Source: Neocallimastix lanati (nom. inval.) (lineage: Eukaryota; Neocallimastigomycota; Neocallimastigomycetes; Neocallimastigales; Neocallimastigaceae). Taken from it: 27,500 nt of DNA. The stretch covers positions 490,001 through 517,500 of the forward strand of contig JACVTC010000122.1 of the NCBI GenBank assembly GCA_016946835.1, in the 5' to 3' direction. This document shows positions 11,693 through 23,717 of this stretch, piece after piece. Under the pieces are notes generated by a model. It saw nothing but the letters and a program-made list of their open reading frames with translations, ran no database searches and was not told the DNA's origin. The translations under genes were made by a program, and so were the position numbers. Every line of letters begins with the position of its first letter. Position 1 is the first letter of the stretch.

Positions 11693-14600
11693 ATTTATAT
11701 TTTTCCCTTTTTTTTACTTTAAAGTCATTTCATAAATCAAATGTACCTCTTTTCCTCCACTTGGAATCTTGACTATAATTATTTTGGTAAATTATTTTAT
11801 TATATTTTATATTTTATGATTATTTTTATGTTTTTTAAATTTTATCATAATTTGATAATAAATAAATATTTTTTTTTTTTATCTTTTTTTCAATATTCTT
11901 CTTTTTATGGTTAATTTTTACAATAAATGTTAATTTTTTAATTTTAATATAAAAAATATATCTATAAATCTATAAATCTATAAATCTATAAATCTATAAA
12001 TATATAAATATATATAAATATATAAACATATAAATATATAAATATATAAATATATAAATATATAAATATATATATTTTTTTCTTATTTGTTAAATATTTT
12101 TTATTTATTTCAATTTTGTTGGTAAAAATTATGCATAAACGTTGGTAATTTCTGTGTAATCCTGTATAAGAGAATTACAAAAATTTTGTTGTAAATTAAA
12201 TTCTTTATTTGTTACACAACCTTGTACAGATTTGATACAAATAAATAAATATATTCCATATTTGGTATGTATGATAGACAGGTTCAAACATTTTTTTTTA
12301 TAATTATCTATATAGAATTATTAGCCATTTAAATTTAAATATTTTAATTTAATTTATTATATAATATATTATAATATATTATATGTATATATTGAATTAA
12401 GTGTTTAATTATTTTTTTTTAAAAATTTAATACAGAGCTAGAACTTAAAAAAAAATTTTTTTTATTTTAAAGTTTCAATTCTTTCAATTAATTAAAATTA
12501 AATTTATTAAAAATCCATTACACAAACTTTCTATTAAAAGTTAAATTTATATAAAAAGTTTAATTAACATGACATGGATAGACATACTAAAATATATTAT
12601 TTTATGAAAAAAAAAATTTTTTTTCTTTTTAATTAGTTATTAATTAATATTAATTAAAATTTATTATCATTTAATTAATTTATTATATATAATAGCTTTA
12701 CATTTTAATTATTATGTATTTATCAATGATGGATATAATTTATTATATAGTTTGATATACTAACAGTCAATTTATTGATTATTATGTATTTTAAAATTTG
12801 TATTATTTATTATTTGTTCATGATTATGTATGATGTATTAATTGTTCATTTTTATGTATGATGTATTATTTATTCATGATTATTGTATTATTTATTATTT
12901 AATAATGATTATGTATGATGTATTATTTATTCATGATTATTGTATTATTTCATTTTTTTATATAAACTTTTTATCTTTTGCTATTTATTATTTGTTTATT
13001 TATTATTTTTTATATTTATTATCTTTTATACTTTTTTAGATATTAAAAAAATAATTATCTAAAACTCATTTTATTATTATTTTTATCTTCAATGTATTTA
13101 TTAAAAAAAGGTTTTTTTTTTTCAAAATAAAAATATTTTTTATGGAATACTTAAATTTATTATACAGTATACCAAAATTTATGATATTTTTCATCTTTGT
13201 TTTTCTTATTAAAATTATTATCAAATGTTATCATTAGCTTTTTCCTTATTTTATCCTTACTTTTTTCTTATTTATTTATTTTTATTTTTTTCTTACTATT
13301 CTTATTATCTTTTTTTTTTTTTTTTTTTTGTTTGTTAGTTTATACAGTTAGTAATAATAACTTTTATATATGTATATATTGTATGATACTCCATGAAAAC
13401 TTTAATTAAATACTTTTATAAAAGATAAAACATTAATTTTAAATTTTAAATTTTATTATTATTATTATTATTTTTTTTTTTTGTTTTTAAAAAAAAGGTA
13501 GACATTTTACTTAAAATCCGCTTTACATCATCAAATCATAAAGTATTGAATGAAGAATGAAAAGAATTATTATTGGATGAGATAATGAATGAATTTATTT
13601 CTTATATATATACATATATAAAATAAATATATATTACTCTATGATTATAAAAGGACATATAAATTGATATAAATATAAATACATTTTATGAATTTGAATA
13701 AATTTATATATATATATAAATTTTTAATGGTAAAAAAATATACATATATAAATATATAAAAGTATAAATGTACATAAATATTAATATTTAGTATAAATGA
13801 AAAATTAATATATATAAATAAAAGTAAATGTAAATAAATAAAAAAATGTAAATAAATAAAAACTAATAATACTAAATTAAAAATTATGTAAATAAATAAA
13901 TATTTAATATTAAATTTTTTTCTTCTTTTTTATATATATTATTTTTTAATAATTATTATATATATTATTTAATTAAGTCAATTATATTAAATTTATATAA
14001 AATAAGATTTTTAAAAAACTTTAAAAATTTATTTGGAATGAAAATATATTATAATTAATTAAGAGTATATAGAATTAATTAATTTTACTTTTTAAAATTT
14101 CAAAATTGTAACATTTATATAATTACATTTTATTAAATAAACTTTATTTATTAATATTTTAAATTTCCAAAAAAAAAAAAAAAAACAAATAAATATAATA
14201 AAAATTTTTATTTTTTCATTTTTATTTTTAATATTAAAAAAAAAACTTGCTTTTTTTCCATTTTTAATATAAATACATATCTATTTCTATTTATTTTTAA
14301 TTATTTCTTTATATTTTGTAATATAATTAATACATTTAATCATATATTATTTATATAAAATATTTTATATTTCATTTTAATATTTAATATTCTTTAAACT
14401 TTTTTTTTTTTTTTATCATTATTGTATATTAATAAAGAAAATTAAATAAATATTATAATAAATAAGAAAAAAAATTTTTTTTGATACAAATATATAAATT
14501 ATTAATTTACTCCTTAAAACATATATAATAAAAAAAAATCCTTGTTTTTAAAAATTTCAAAAAAAAAAAAAAAATAATAAAAATTAAAAAAAATAAAAAA

Positions 14601-15040
14601 AAAAATAAAAAAAAAAAAAAAAGAATCTTAAAATACCTTTAAATTCAAAAATTAATTTATTTAAATACAAAAAAAAAAATACAATAGTTTTAAAATATTT
14701 CTTGATGAAAAAATAAAATAATTCATTTTTTAATATATCATTAAAAAATTAAAAAAAAAATATATATAAATTTTATTAAATTACTATTACAATTTTTCTT
14801 TATTAAGAAAAAAAAAAGAATTTATAATCTAATATAATAAACTTTTTAAAAAATTTTTTAAATAAAATATAGAATTAGTTTTCTCTTATTTATTATCAAA
14901 TATTCAATTAAAAAATAATATATTTTAATTACAAATTAATAAAAAATAATTAAAGCAAGAAATTTAAAATAAAATCAACCAATCAAATAAACAAAAAACA
15001 ACTTTAATTAAAATAATAAATATAAAAAATATTAACAAAA
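11693..15040. other. AT-rich spacer upstream of the MFS gene
   Basis: About 3.3 kb without a supportable gene. It contains CTATAAAT/ATATAAAT microsatellites (11958-12072), duplicated 57-bp units around TATGTATGATGTATTA (12827, 12853, 12910), and many A and T runs that become densest at 14160-14900. The open frames here are hydrophobic translations of T-rich DNA. The promoter of the transporter must lie at its right end, but no motif stands out from the background. Confidence 0.7.
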
Positions 15041-17308
15041 ATGAGTGAGGTAACGTGTAATAACAGTGAATCGAAAACAATCGATGTAGATAATAATTCT
15101 AGCACCGTTTCAGTAGAAATGAAAGGCTTAGTCGATAAACAACCAAATGAAAAGGGTATACCAAGTGCTGGAGGACCACCGGCCAACATGGGACCACCAA
15201 AAGGAAATGGTCCACCAGCCGGAATGGGACCACCAAAGGGAATGGGACCACCAGGTATGGGAGGACCACCAGCTAGTATGGGACCACCAAAGGGAATGGG
15301 ACCACCAGGAATGGGAGGACCACCAAAAGGTATGGGACCACCAGGTATGGGAGGACCACCAGGGGGATTCCCACCAATGATGAATCCAGATTATGTACCT
15401 TGTGAATTACCAAAAAACCAATTTGTTATTGTTATTATTTCATTAATGATAGCTTTAATCATGGCTAGTTTAGATATTACTATTGTTTCTTGTGCTTTAC
15501 CAATCATTAGTAAACAATTTCATGCTTTTAATAATTACACTTGGGTTATTGTATCATATTTATTAGCTCAAACTGTTATTCAACCAACAACTGGTAAATT
15601 AGCAGATATTTTCGGTAGAAGACCTGCTATGTTATTCATGATAATTATTTTTATTATTAGTTCTGCAGCTTGTGGTGCCTCTAAAAGTTTCAATATGCTT
15701 ATCATCGCTAGAGCTTTCCAAGGTATTGGTGGTGGTAGTATTATTTCTATGGTTAATATCATTATTACAGATATTGTTTCCCTTCGTAAGAGAGCTACTT
15801 ACATGGCTATTGTCAATTCAGTCTTTTCACTATCTGCTATTGTTGGTCCATTAATTGGTGGTTTATTTGTTGATACTATTTCTTGGAGATGGGCATTCTA
15901 TATTAATGTTCCAATCTGTATCGTTGCTGCTATATTAATCTCATTATTTGTTAAAATTCCAACTCCACCAGGCTCATTTATGGAAAAGTTTAAGAAGATT
16001 GATTTCCTCGGTACGCTTTTCGTCATTGGTTTCTCTATTTGTTTATTATTCGGCTTAAACTGGGGAGGTACAAATTACCCATGGTCTCATCCAATTATTA
16101 TTGGTTTATTAGTTGGTTTTGTTATTTTCTTGGGTCTTTTCATCTTAGTTGAATGTAAATTTGCTAAAGAACCAATTATACCACCAAATCTTTTCCATCA
16201 AAGAAATGTTATTATTAGTGCTATTGGTACTTTTGTTGTTGGTTTCATCTTTATTACCTTTAATAACACTATTCCAATGCTTTACCAAAATGCTCGTGGA
16301 TTCCTTGCTACTGATGCAGGTTTAAGACTTACTCCATGTTTCGTTACTCTTGCTGTTGCAAGTATTGTTAGTGGTATCTTAACAGGAAAGTTTGGTCACA
16401 TTAAAATCCATATTATTGTTGGTACTATAAGTTTAGCTGCTGCTACTTACTTAATTACTTTAATTAAATTGGATACCGTTTATTGGATTGAACTTATTAT
16501 TATTTTACTTTATGGTTTCGGTGTTGGTATGGCTAATCAAAACTTCTTAGTTATTGGTCAAAATGCTGTTCCAAAGCCTTTAATTGCTACTGCTACATCA
16601 ACTATTTTATTCGGTCGTACTGTTGGTGGTGTTATTGGTGTTGCAATCTTTGGTACTCTTTTAAAGAATAACTTCATTCAAAACTATTTTGAACTTCATC
16701 CAGAAAAGGGTCATGTTAACATGAATTCTCTTTCTTCCTTAAGTGATTTCAATGAACCATACATGGAAGCTCTTAGTATGTCTTATCGTGTTACTATTTT
16801 CCCAGCTGCTGTCATTGCTCTTCTTATTGCTTTCTTAATTAAGAAGATGGCTCCAATGGGTCCACCAGGCGGTCCAATGGGTCCAGGTGGTCCAATGAAG
16901 GGTAAGATGCCACAAATGCAAGTCATTAGTGATCAAACTACACTCCATGATAACAGCTCTTACAACACTCTTCTTGATAGTAGATCTTATAATCCACTTC
17001 TTGATAAAGCATCCTATTCTAATGATCAAGTTACCCTCAATGATAATGTCATTGATATTGAAAAATTAGAAAAATGTAATAATGAACAAAAGATTAAAAA
17101 TGATATTGATACTGATTCAGAAAAAGATAATATTGATAAAAAAACTGTTAATGACAGTGTCATTAATATTGAAAAAATAGAACAAAGTAAGCAAGAAGAA
17201 CCAAGCAAACAAGAAGAACAAAATAAAAAAGAACAGTTAATTATTAATATTGATTCAGAAAAGAAGACAGTGGAAGTTGAAGAAGTTGAAAAGGAAAGCA
17301 AGAATTAA
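15041..17308 (+). CDS. MFS transporter, DHA2 (14-TM) drug:H+ antiporter family, with GPP-rich termini
   Basis: This 755-aa membrane protein has no introns. Residues 1-38 are polar, 44-112 are a Gly-Pro-Pro-Met/Lys repeat, and membrane segments run from about 127 to the high 590s. Family marks: LDITIVSCALP in TM1 (144-154), motif A GKLADIFGRR (185-194), GPLIGG of motif C in TM5, and SWRWAFYINVP after it, which is typical of fungal DHA2 proteins. These export drugs or other organics using the proton gradient, at the plasma or vacuolar membrane; the substrate cannot be read from sequence. After the last segment comes MAPMGPPGGPMGPGGPMKGK, echoing the N-terminal repeat, then a charged Asp/Glu/Lys/Gln tail to the end. 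Usual family length is about 550-600, so the termini account for the excess. The ATG at 15041 is the first in frame. The window shows no operon-like partner. Confidence 0.93.
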   Translation: MSEVTCNNSESKTIDVDNNSSTVSVEMKGLVDKQPNEKGIPSAGGPPANMGPPKGNGPPAGMGPPKGMGPPGMGGPPASMGPPKGMGPPGMGGPPKGMGPPGMGGPPGGFPPMMNPDYVPCELPKNQFVIVIISLMIALIMASLDITIVSCALPIISKQFHAFNNYTWVIVSYLLAQTVIQPTTGKLADIFGRRPAMLFMIIIFIISSAACGASKSFNMLIIARAFQGIGGGSIISMVNIIITDIVSLRKRATYMAIVNSVFSLSAIVGPLIGGLFVDTISWRWAFYINVPICIVAAILISLFVKIPTPPGSFMEKFKKIDFLGTLFVIGFSICLLFGLNWGGTNYPWSHPIIIGLLVGFVIFLGLFILVECKFAKEPIIPPNLFHQRNVIISAIGTFVVGFIFITFNNTIPMLYQNARGFLATDAGLRLTPCFVTLAVASIVSGILTGKFGHIKIHIIVGTISLAAATYLITLIKLDTVYWIELIIILLYGFGVGMANQNFLVIGQNAVPKPLIATATSTILFGRTVGGVIGVAIFGTLLKNNFIQNYFELHPEKGHVNMNSLSSLSDFNEPYMEALSMSYRVTIFPAAVIALLIAFLIKKMAPMGPPGGPMGPGGPMKGKMPQMQVISDQTTLHDNSSYNTLLDSRSYNPLLDKASYSNDQVTLNDNVIDIEKLEKCNNEQKIKNDIDTDSEKDNIDKKTVNDSVINIEKIEQSKQEEPSKQEEQNKKEQLIINIDSEKKTVEVEEVEKESKN
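15170..15376 (+). repeat. Coding minisatellite, GGACCACCA-based
   Basis: GGACCACCA recurs about every 18 to 24 bp, in mixed units encoding GPPKGM, GPPGMG and GPPASM. Blocks of about 12 and 18 codons are duplicated in tandem. It is the most GC-rich stretch of the window and encodes residues 44-112 of the transporter. Confidence 0.85.
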
Positions 17309-18656
17309 TAAAAATTAACAAAATTAAATTAAAAATAAATTAAAAATAGAAGTTGTAATTAGTAATTAGTATAATATTTATTACGTTATTTATATAAAAA
17401 TAAAAATAAAATAAAAAGATTAGTAAAAGATGAATAAAGAATATTAAAGATTATAAAAATTAATATAATATTAACACGCACTTCAAAAAATAAGTTTTTT
17501 TTATTAAAAAATTAATATTTTAAAGAAATCTCAAATTTTTAAACAAGTAATCAATTAATAGAATGTTAGATATATATTTAAAAATATCGAAATTAAATAT
17601 AATCAAACCAAATCATTTATTCATTAATTAAATTTATAATATTAATTTAAAAAAATTTTTTTATCAATTAAATACCATCACTTATAATTTATTTTTTAAA
17701 GCGATAATCACAAATACCCAAATATATATCAGCATTTTTAATTTCTCAATAATTATGATAATAAGATTAAAAATAATTATAGTTGAATTAAATAAAAAAT
17801 TTTTATTATTTACACATCATTCCTAAAAATAGGATAATAGTAATAATAAAACAAAAAAACGAATATGAAAAGGAATATTACTAACATTGAAATTAAAATT
17901 TAATATGAATTTTAAAAAAATTAATAATTAAATTATAATCGGTAATTTAATTCAAAAAATAATAAAACGAAATAAAAAAATCATTTAATAGGAAATACTA
18001 TTATATTGAATATAATAAGTATAAAAAATTAAAAAAAAAAAAAAAAGTATTTTCATAATTAACAGTTAATTCAATTTCATTTTTAGTAAAATTATTTATA
18101 AAGTAATGATGATAATAGCTATCATAAATCTTTTTTTTTTATTAAAAAATTTTTTTAATATAAAATTTTATTATTATATATTTTAAAGCATAAAAGAATT
18201 TTACTCTAAATATTATTAAAAAAGTAAATTTAGAAATTATTGTTAATAATTTTGAATGTTAAAAAATATATAGAAAAAAAAAATAAAAATAATAAAAATA
18301 AAAGTATTAAAATAATAATTATTAAAACTAATAAAGATACTAATTATAGAAAAATGAATTAATTTAATTATCAAAAAGCTATTTTTTTTTTTTTTTAATA
18401 TAATATAAAAAAATTAATTCAAAAAAAAAAGTAAGTATTTAAATAATAATTAATATAAAAGTAGTAATAAAAAAAATGAAAAAACTAAAAGTAGTTTATT
18501 TATAATAAAAATTAATTATTGAGAATAAATATTCTATATTTAATATTATATAGTATATTTAGTGTAATTTATTATTTTTTTTAAGACGGAATTAATTTTT
18601 ATCTTTAAAAAAAAAATAAGATAATAATAAAAAATAAAAATAATAAAGCAAAACAA

Positions 18657-18697
<41 letters not shown>

Positions 18698-19069
18698 AAG
18701 TTTAACAAAACAAAAATTAGAAGTTAAAAAACTAAAATTAAATCAAAATCAAAATCAAAATCAAAATCAAAATTTGAAAAAAAAAAAAAAAAAAAGTTAA
18801 GAAGCACACATTACTCACTAAAATTTTTTTAAATATCTTTTTATTGAAATTAAAAAGAAAAAAAGGAAAAGAGAAAAAAAAGTTAATAAAAGTAATGTAA
18901 AAACAAAATCAGATAAAAAAAAAAAAAAAAAATCAAATGTTCTTGTAAATATATTTAAATTTATTATAGAAAAGATTAGAAAATTTGATAAAAAAATAAT
19001 AATAAATAATTATATTCTTTTGTAAAATTATCTTTTGTATAATTTTAAAAGATTAATTATTAAAAATAA

Positions 19070-19103
<34 letters not shown>

Positions 19104-19232
19104 AAAAAGGAAAAAAGGAAAAAATGTATATATATATAAATATATATATAAATATTAAAAATAATAAGTTAACAGATAAAAAATAATTTAAGAACCTTTC
19201 TTATTATTATTTTTCTATTAACTTTTTTTTAA

Positions 19233-19279
<47 letters not shown>

Positions 19280-19388
19280 AAATTTATATTTTTTACAAAT
19301 TTATTAATTTATTTTAATTATAATAAATTGTAGAACAATTTCATGTAACCATTCTTAACCTTTTTAATTTGAAATTAAAAGTAAGGTT

Positions 19389-19432
<44 letters not shown>

Positions 19433-19544
19433 AATAATAATAATATATATGTATTGTAAATATATATATATATCACATTAATTTAATCACACATTTGTCT
19501 TACCTAACATACAATAACATTTATTTTAATTAAAATAAAATAAA

Positions 19545-19578
<34 letters not shown>

Positions 19579-19690
19579 ATTAGTTATGTATTTGTGTAAT
19601 TTTAAATTATTAGATTATAAAATTATTGCTATGATTATCTTATTAAAAAGTTGTATAATAAATACAACTTTTAAATATAATTTACTTATT
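17309..19690. other. AT-rich spacer downstream of the MFS gene
   Basis: No gene is supportable. It holds repeated long A-runs (for example 18661-18694, 19073-19100, 19239-19277, 19395-19431, 19548-19576), an AATCAA hexamer array (18740-18772) and AT microsatellites. The 3' end of the transporter mRNA lies here, but no specific signal can be separated from the background. Confidence 0.75.
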
Positions 19691-19872
19691 ATATTTTTAA
19701 GTATTGGAAAATTGTTCGACATGCTATCCATGTTGCGGTGAATAACATGGCGTACCTAGTTTTACACGATGGATACTTTTTTTATTTCCAATTTTGAAGA
19801 ATTTAAGACAACCAAATCATTCAATTTGTTGATGAAATTTTTTATTTTTATTAATTTTTCTTTAATGATTTA

Positions 19873-20167
19873 TGAGGAATATTCGTAGTAAAAGTTAATG
19901 ATAAAATTTTATTTTTATATAATGCTTTTAACCGTGGCAACCTAACAAATGATATTGTTAATAGTAATAATGATAATAGCAACAGTAATAATAGTAATAG
20001 TAATAATAGTAATAGTAATAGTAGTAATAGTATATTTAGTAATGTTAGTAATAGTATTGAAAATAATGTGTATGTTGATTCTAGTGTGTGTGAAAAAAGT
20101 GTTTAATTTCCTTCTTGGAGGTCAAAGTATTAATAACAGTATAAGGGAATGGAAGGAATCTATTTAA
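19873..20167 (+). pseudogene. Coding-like fragment with Asn/Ser repeat and frame break
   Basis: A frame open from about 19876 to the stop at 20103 reads through GNLTNDIVN, an AAT/AGT-coded Asn/Ser repeat and VYVDSSVCEKSV. A +1-shifted frame then carries FNFLLGGQSINNSIREWKES to a stop at 20165. Two protein-like stretches in adjacent frames suggest a decayed gene. The repeat alone could be a plain microsatellite. No family is recognised. An island just upstream (19700-19780) also reads as peptide in more than one frame on both strands and cannot be assigned. Confidence 0.35.
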
Positions 20168-20214
20168 GTGCCAGATGAAATCAGGTGCTTATTCTGATAC
20201 TCCATTCTTGATGG

Positions 20215-20454
20215 TTACTGCGGCTCTTCTTCAATCGATTTATATTTATACCTATTGCTATTGGCCAGCAATGGTCTTTGTTCAATAGGTTCAAATCGAA
20301 ATCGTACTACTACTACTGCTACTACCAAGAGCGTCAATACTGAAAGAAACAGTACGACAGGCCTAGCAGGGCTAGCGCAACCAATGAAAATCATAATTTT
20401 CGTATCTTAAAAATTAGGATTAACATTGTGAAGTTCAAAATTAATTATTATACT
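20215..20454 (-). pseudogene. Transmembrane segment plus cytoplasmic tail, probable gene relic
   Basis: From an ATG at 20394 the minus strand encodes 59 residues. MIFIGCASPARP is followed by a strong hydrophobic segment (about 13-30, ending VVAVVVV), the basic RFRF, and a polar tail EPIEQRPLLANSNRYKYK ending in EEEPQ. This is the layout of the C-terminus of a single-pass or last-TM membrane protein. Upstream in the same frame there is further protein-like sequence (FELHNVNPNF) broken by one TAA at 20409-20407. The 59-aa stretch could be a small gene, a last exon or a pseudogene; I favour a relic. A plus-strand frame (20198-20410) across the same DNA is also open but less protein-like. Confidence 0.4.
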
Positions 20455-21158
20455 TCAGTATAATATAATGCCCTTGGGAAGTCTTACAAATATTAATTAA
20501 ATGAAACTAGAATATTTTATACCATTATTTTATTATATTATATTATATTATATTTTATTTTATTTTATTTTATTTTATTTTATTTTGTTTTGTGTTTTTT
20601 TTTTTTTTTTTTTTTTTTTTTTGGTTTTGTTTATTTTTTTTTAATCTTTTTTTTTTTTTTCCTTTTATTACATGTATTTTTTCAAATATTTAATTAATAA
20701 AAATGAAACAAGTTTGCTGCCGTTAAAAAAAAAAAAAAAAAAAAAAGATTCATGAGAAATTATTGAGCCTTCCTGATGATAAATATTAAATATTGAAATA
20801 AGAAAATTATTCAAGTTCAGCCTTGAAAATAATGACTTTTTTTTTTTTTTTTTTATAATATCCAGTGATTTAAAATAAGGACTCTTTCCTTATTACTAAA
20901 CATATTCTAATATTTTAAAAATATGAAAAAATTCTATCAATAAATCTATTTACCTATTCCTTCTTGATCGAATTTTCAGTTTTTTCAATGAATTACAATT
21001 TGATGCTGGAGAGGGAGAAGAGACATTTTCAAGTGAACAAACTCTTAAAAAAAAAAAAAAAAAAAAAAATTCTTAAGGAGTCTACTCCTCTGTATATTGT
21101 TGGGGGCCGGGCACGTTATCTTGCTAAAAACATTACCTATCATTAGTAGCTCTTTTGA

Positions 21159-21197
<39 letters not shown>

Positions 21198-21473
21198 TTA
21201 ATTGATTGAATAAGAAATCCTTCAGTATCAAAAGTGCCAATGTCGTACTGATCATGGCTTAGAAACAATACTATTAAGTTGTCATCCTATTATATACATT
21301 TCAATACACAAATACTAAACGTCTAGTTCCGCTCACAGAATCTCTAAGAAAGAGAGAGAGTAATTCTCTTAAATGAGATTCTTTCTGTATTTTTTTTTTT
21401 TTTAGGGGAAAGAGTTTAATAGACACTAACACTATTTCTATTTTAAAAGATGTTATTTCTTTGTATTTCTTTG

Positions 21474-21517
<44 letters not shown>

Positions 21518-21912
21518 TATTATTAGATTTAAATGGTGATCATGTGACTACATAAAGTATTCATTTTTTTTTTTTTTTTAATTTTTATTATTTTTTCTTT
21601 TACTTAATCTTCTATATATATATATACATATATTATTTATATCTTTAAATTATATAATGTATTTTTTTTTTAAAAAAAAAAAAATGTAATGCATAAAAAT
21701 ATTATTATTTATTTAATAAAGCACTGAAAGTGTCTTCCTAGTCTAAAAAAAAAAAAAAAAAAAAAAATTTGATAATAAAGAGGAAAATTTTAATGATAAT
21801 ATTAATTTTTACGTACTGTGCCTCCCTTCTTGGTGGAAATGCAGTATATAAAATCTTAAAAAAATTAAAAAAAAAAAAAAAAAATCTAATAATAAATTCG
21901 AATTTGAATAAT

Positions 21913-21948
<36 letters not shown>

Positions 21949-23225
21949 AATATTATTAAATAAAGTTTAGTGGTAATCTAAAAAAAATAAAAAATAAAAA
22001 ATAAAAAAAATAAAAAAATTAATAGAATAAAGAATGCTATATCTTGTAAAAGTTATATTAAAAGAAATTTTATATTCTATTATTAGTATTTATGACTTTT
22101 TTTTTTTTTTTTTTTTTTTTTGAGATCTTTATATTTTCTCTATTTCTGGGTTTCTGGGTTTCTGTGGGTCAGTATTTTTATAAATGAATAAAAATTAAAC
22201 AGTACTATTAGAGATCTTATTAAACATATTCCATTCCTATGATGTGTAAATAATAATTTTTTGATTGAAAGTAATAAAGATGAAAATATTTAAATTTATT
22301 TTTTCTTCCTATATTCATTGATTTATTTTTTATTTTTTATTTTTTTTTTATTTATTATGAAATAATAATCTTCATAAATTTTATTTATACTATAATTTAG
22401 ACCCATTTATAAAAATAATTATTTTATTTTATTTTTAATAAAAAAAAAAGTAAATAAATAAAGTAGAAAAATCTCATTCAAATTATATATAAATTAATAA
22501 ATTAGATAATCAAATTATATAAACATACATAAAATTTTTTTATTTTTATTTTTATTATCATTTATTATTTATTATATAAAAGTTCAAAAAAAAAAATTTT
22601 TTTTTAATTATAAAAATCAACACAATGGTATAATGGTTTACCAGTTACCAATAACTGATTTCCCATTTATATATATATATATATTTCTTTTTTTTTTTTT
22701 TTTATTTAAAATTTTATTTTGGATATATCCAAACTAATTATTTTTTTTTTTTAAATTTTTAAAATTTTAAATTTTTAAATTAAAATTTGTATACAATTTT
22801 TAAAATTTTACATTGCATAAGCCAATCATAATAAGATATTTACTGATTTTACAAAATGATTCGACATAAAAAATGTTTACATTTATCGAGATGATGAAAT
22901 TTAAAAAATATAAAATATTGAATTCTTTAAAGAGATAAATATATGAATAAATATATTTATAATTTAATAATAAGATAGAAACTATTATAATTATAATTAT
23001 AATTATCATTAAATTAATAATTAGATGATAATAATAATTTTATTATTATTATTATTTAGTTAAATAGTATACTTTACCTCAATACTTATTTACTTATAAC
23101 TAATCGATTAAAACCAAAAAAAAAAATAATAATAAAAATAATAAAAAAATAATAATAATAATTGATTTATATATATATCAGTAATTAATTAAAATTTTTA
23201 ATATTTTAAAATATTTATATGTTTA

Positions 23226-23280
<55 letters not shown>

Positions 23281-23517
23281 TTTAATTAAATAATGTACAA
23301 ACAATTTTTAAACTTTAAAAAACTATTTGATTAAATTTTTTAAATGTATTAAATATGTATTTTAAAATTTTTTTTTTATATGGTAAAGTAAATATATAGT
23401 AAAAAAATAATATAAAAAGAATTTTTTTTTTTTTTTTTTTTTTCTCCTAACAAAAAAATTACTTTTTTTTTTTTTATAAAGAAGAATATTATTTTTTTTT
23501 ATTATTGAATTATAAAG
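20411..23517. other. Spacer with scattered coding-like islands and poly(A)/poly(T) runs
   Basis: GC-richer islands are separated by A or T runs. At 20905-21045 the plus strand reads FNELQFDAGEGEETFSSEQ; at 21075-21146 it reads STPLYIVGGRARYLAKNITY; at 21215-21310 there is a Cys-containing stretch; at 21769-21830 it reads NKEENFNDNINFYVLCLPSW. None has a complete gene structure and I recognise none. They look like debris of one or more genes cut up by homopolymer growth. From 22200 to 23517 only AT-rich DNA is seen, including a T run of about 45 (23230-23274), apart from a tRNA-like fragment near 22620. Confidence 0.45.
22618..22668 (+). other. Possible tRNA 5'-half remnant
   Basis: TGGTATAATGG (22626-22636) fits the A-box consensus and is followed by a CAGTTA...TAACTG hairpin where an anticodon arm could be. 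There is no B box and no T arm; the sequence runs into TATATA repeats. At best this is a truncated tRNA gene. Confidence 0.2.
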
Positions 23518-23679
23518 ATGCCACCAAAGAGTAAGAAATAATTTGTTTTGTTTTATTTTCTTTAATTATGATATAAACATGTTTTATATATTAAAAAATA
23601 AATAAATAGTTTAAAAATTATTTTATAATATTCAATGAATATTATATAATATCATTTTCAATTGTAAATGAATCTATAT

Positions 23680-23717
<38 letters not shown>

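Noticed and set aside
12842-13409. Two hydrophobic ORFs of 65 and 70 aa
   Set aside because: Their composition follows the TTT/TTA/ATT background and tandem repeats; no motif is present.
15147-15380. 77-aa frame rich in His, Trp and Gln inside the MFS gene
   Set aside because: It is the alternate-frame reading of the GGACCACCA minisatellite; the repeat keeps all frames open.
20198-20410. Plus-strand 70-codon frame with Thr-rich stretch
   Set aside because: It overlaps the minus-strand TM/tail frame, which has a clearer protein layout. Its Thr run comes from an ACT repeat. It is kept only as an alternative.
22618-22668. A functional tRNA gene
   Set aside because: Only an A-box-like sequence and a hairpin are present; B box, T arm and acceptor pairing are missing.
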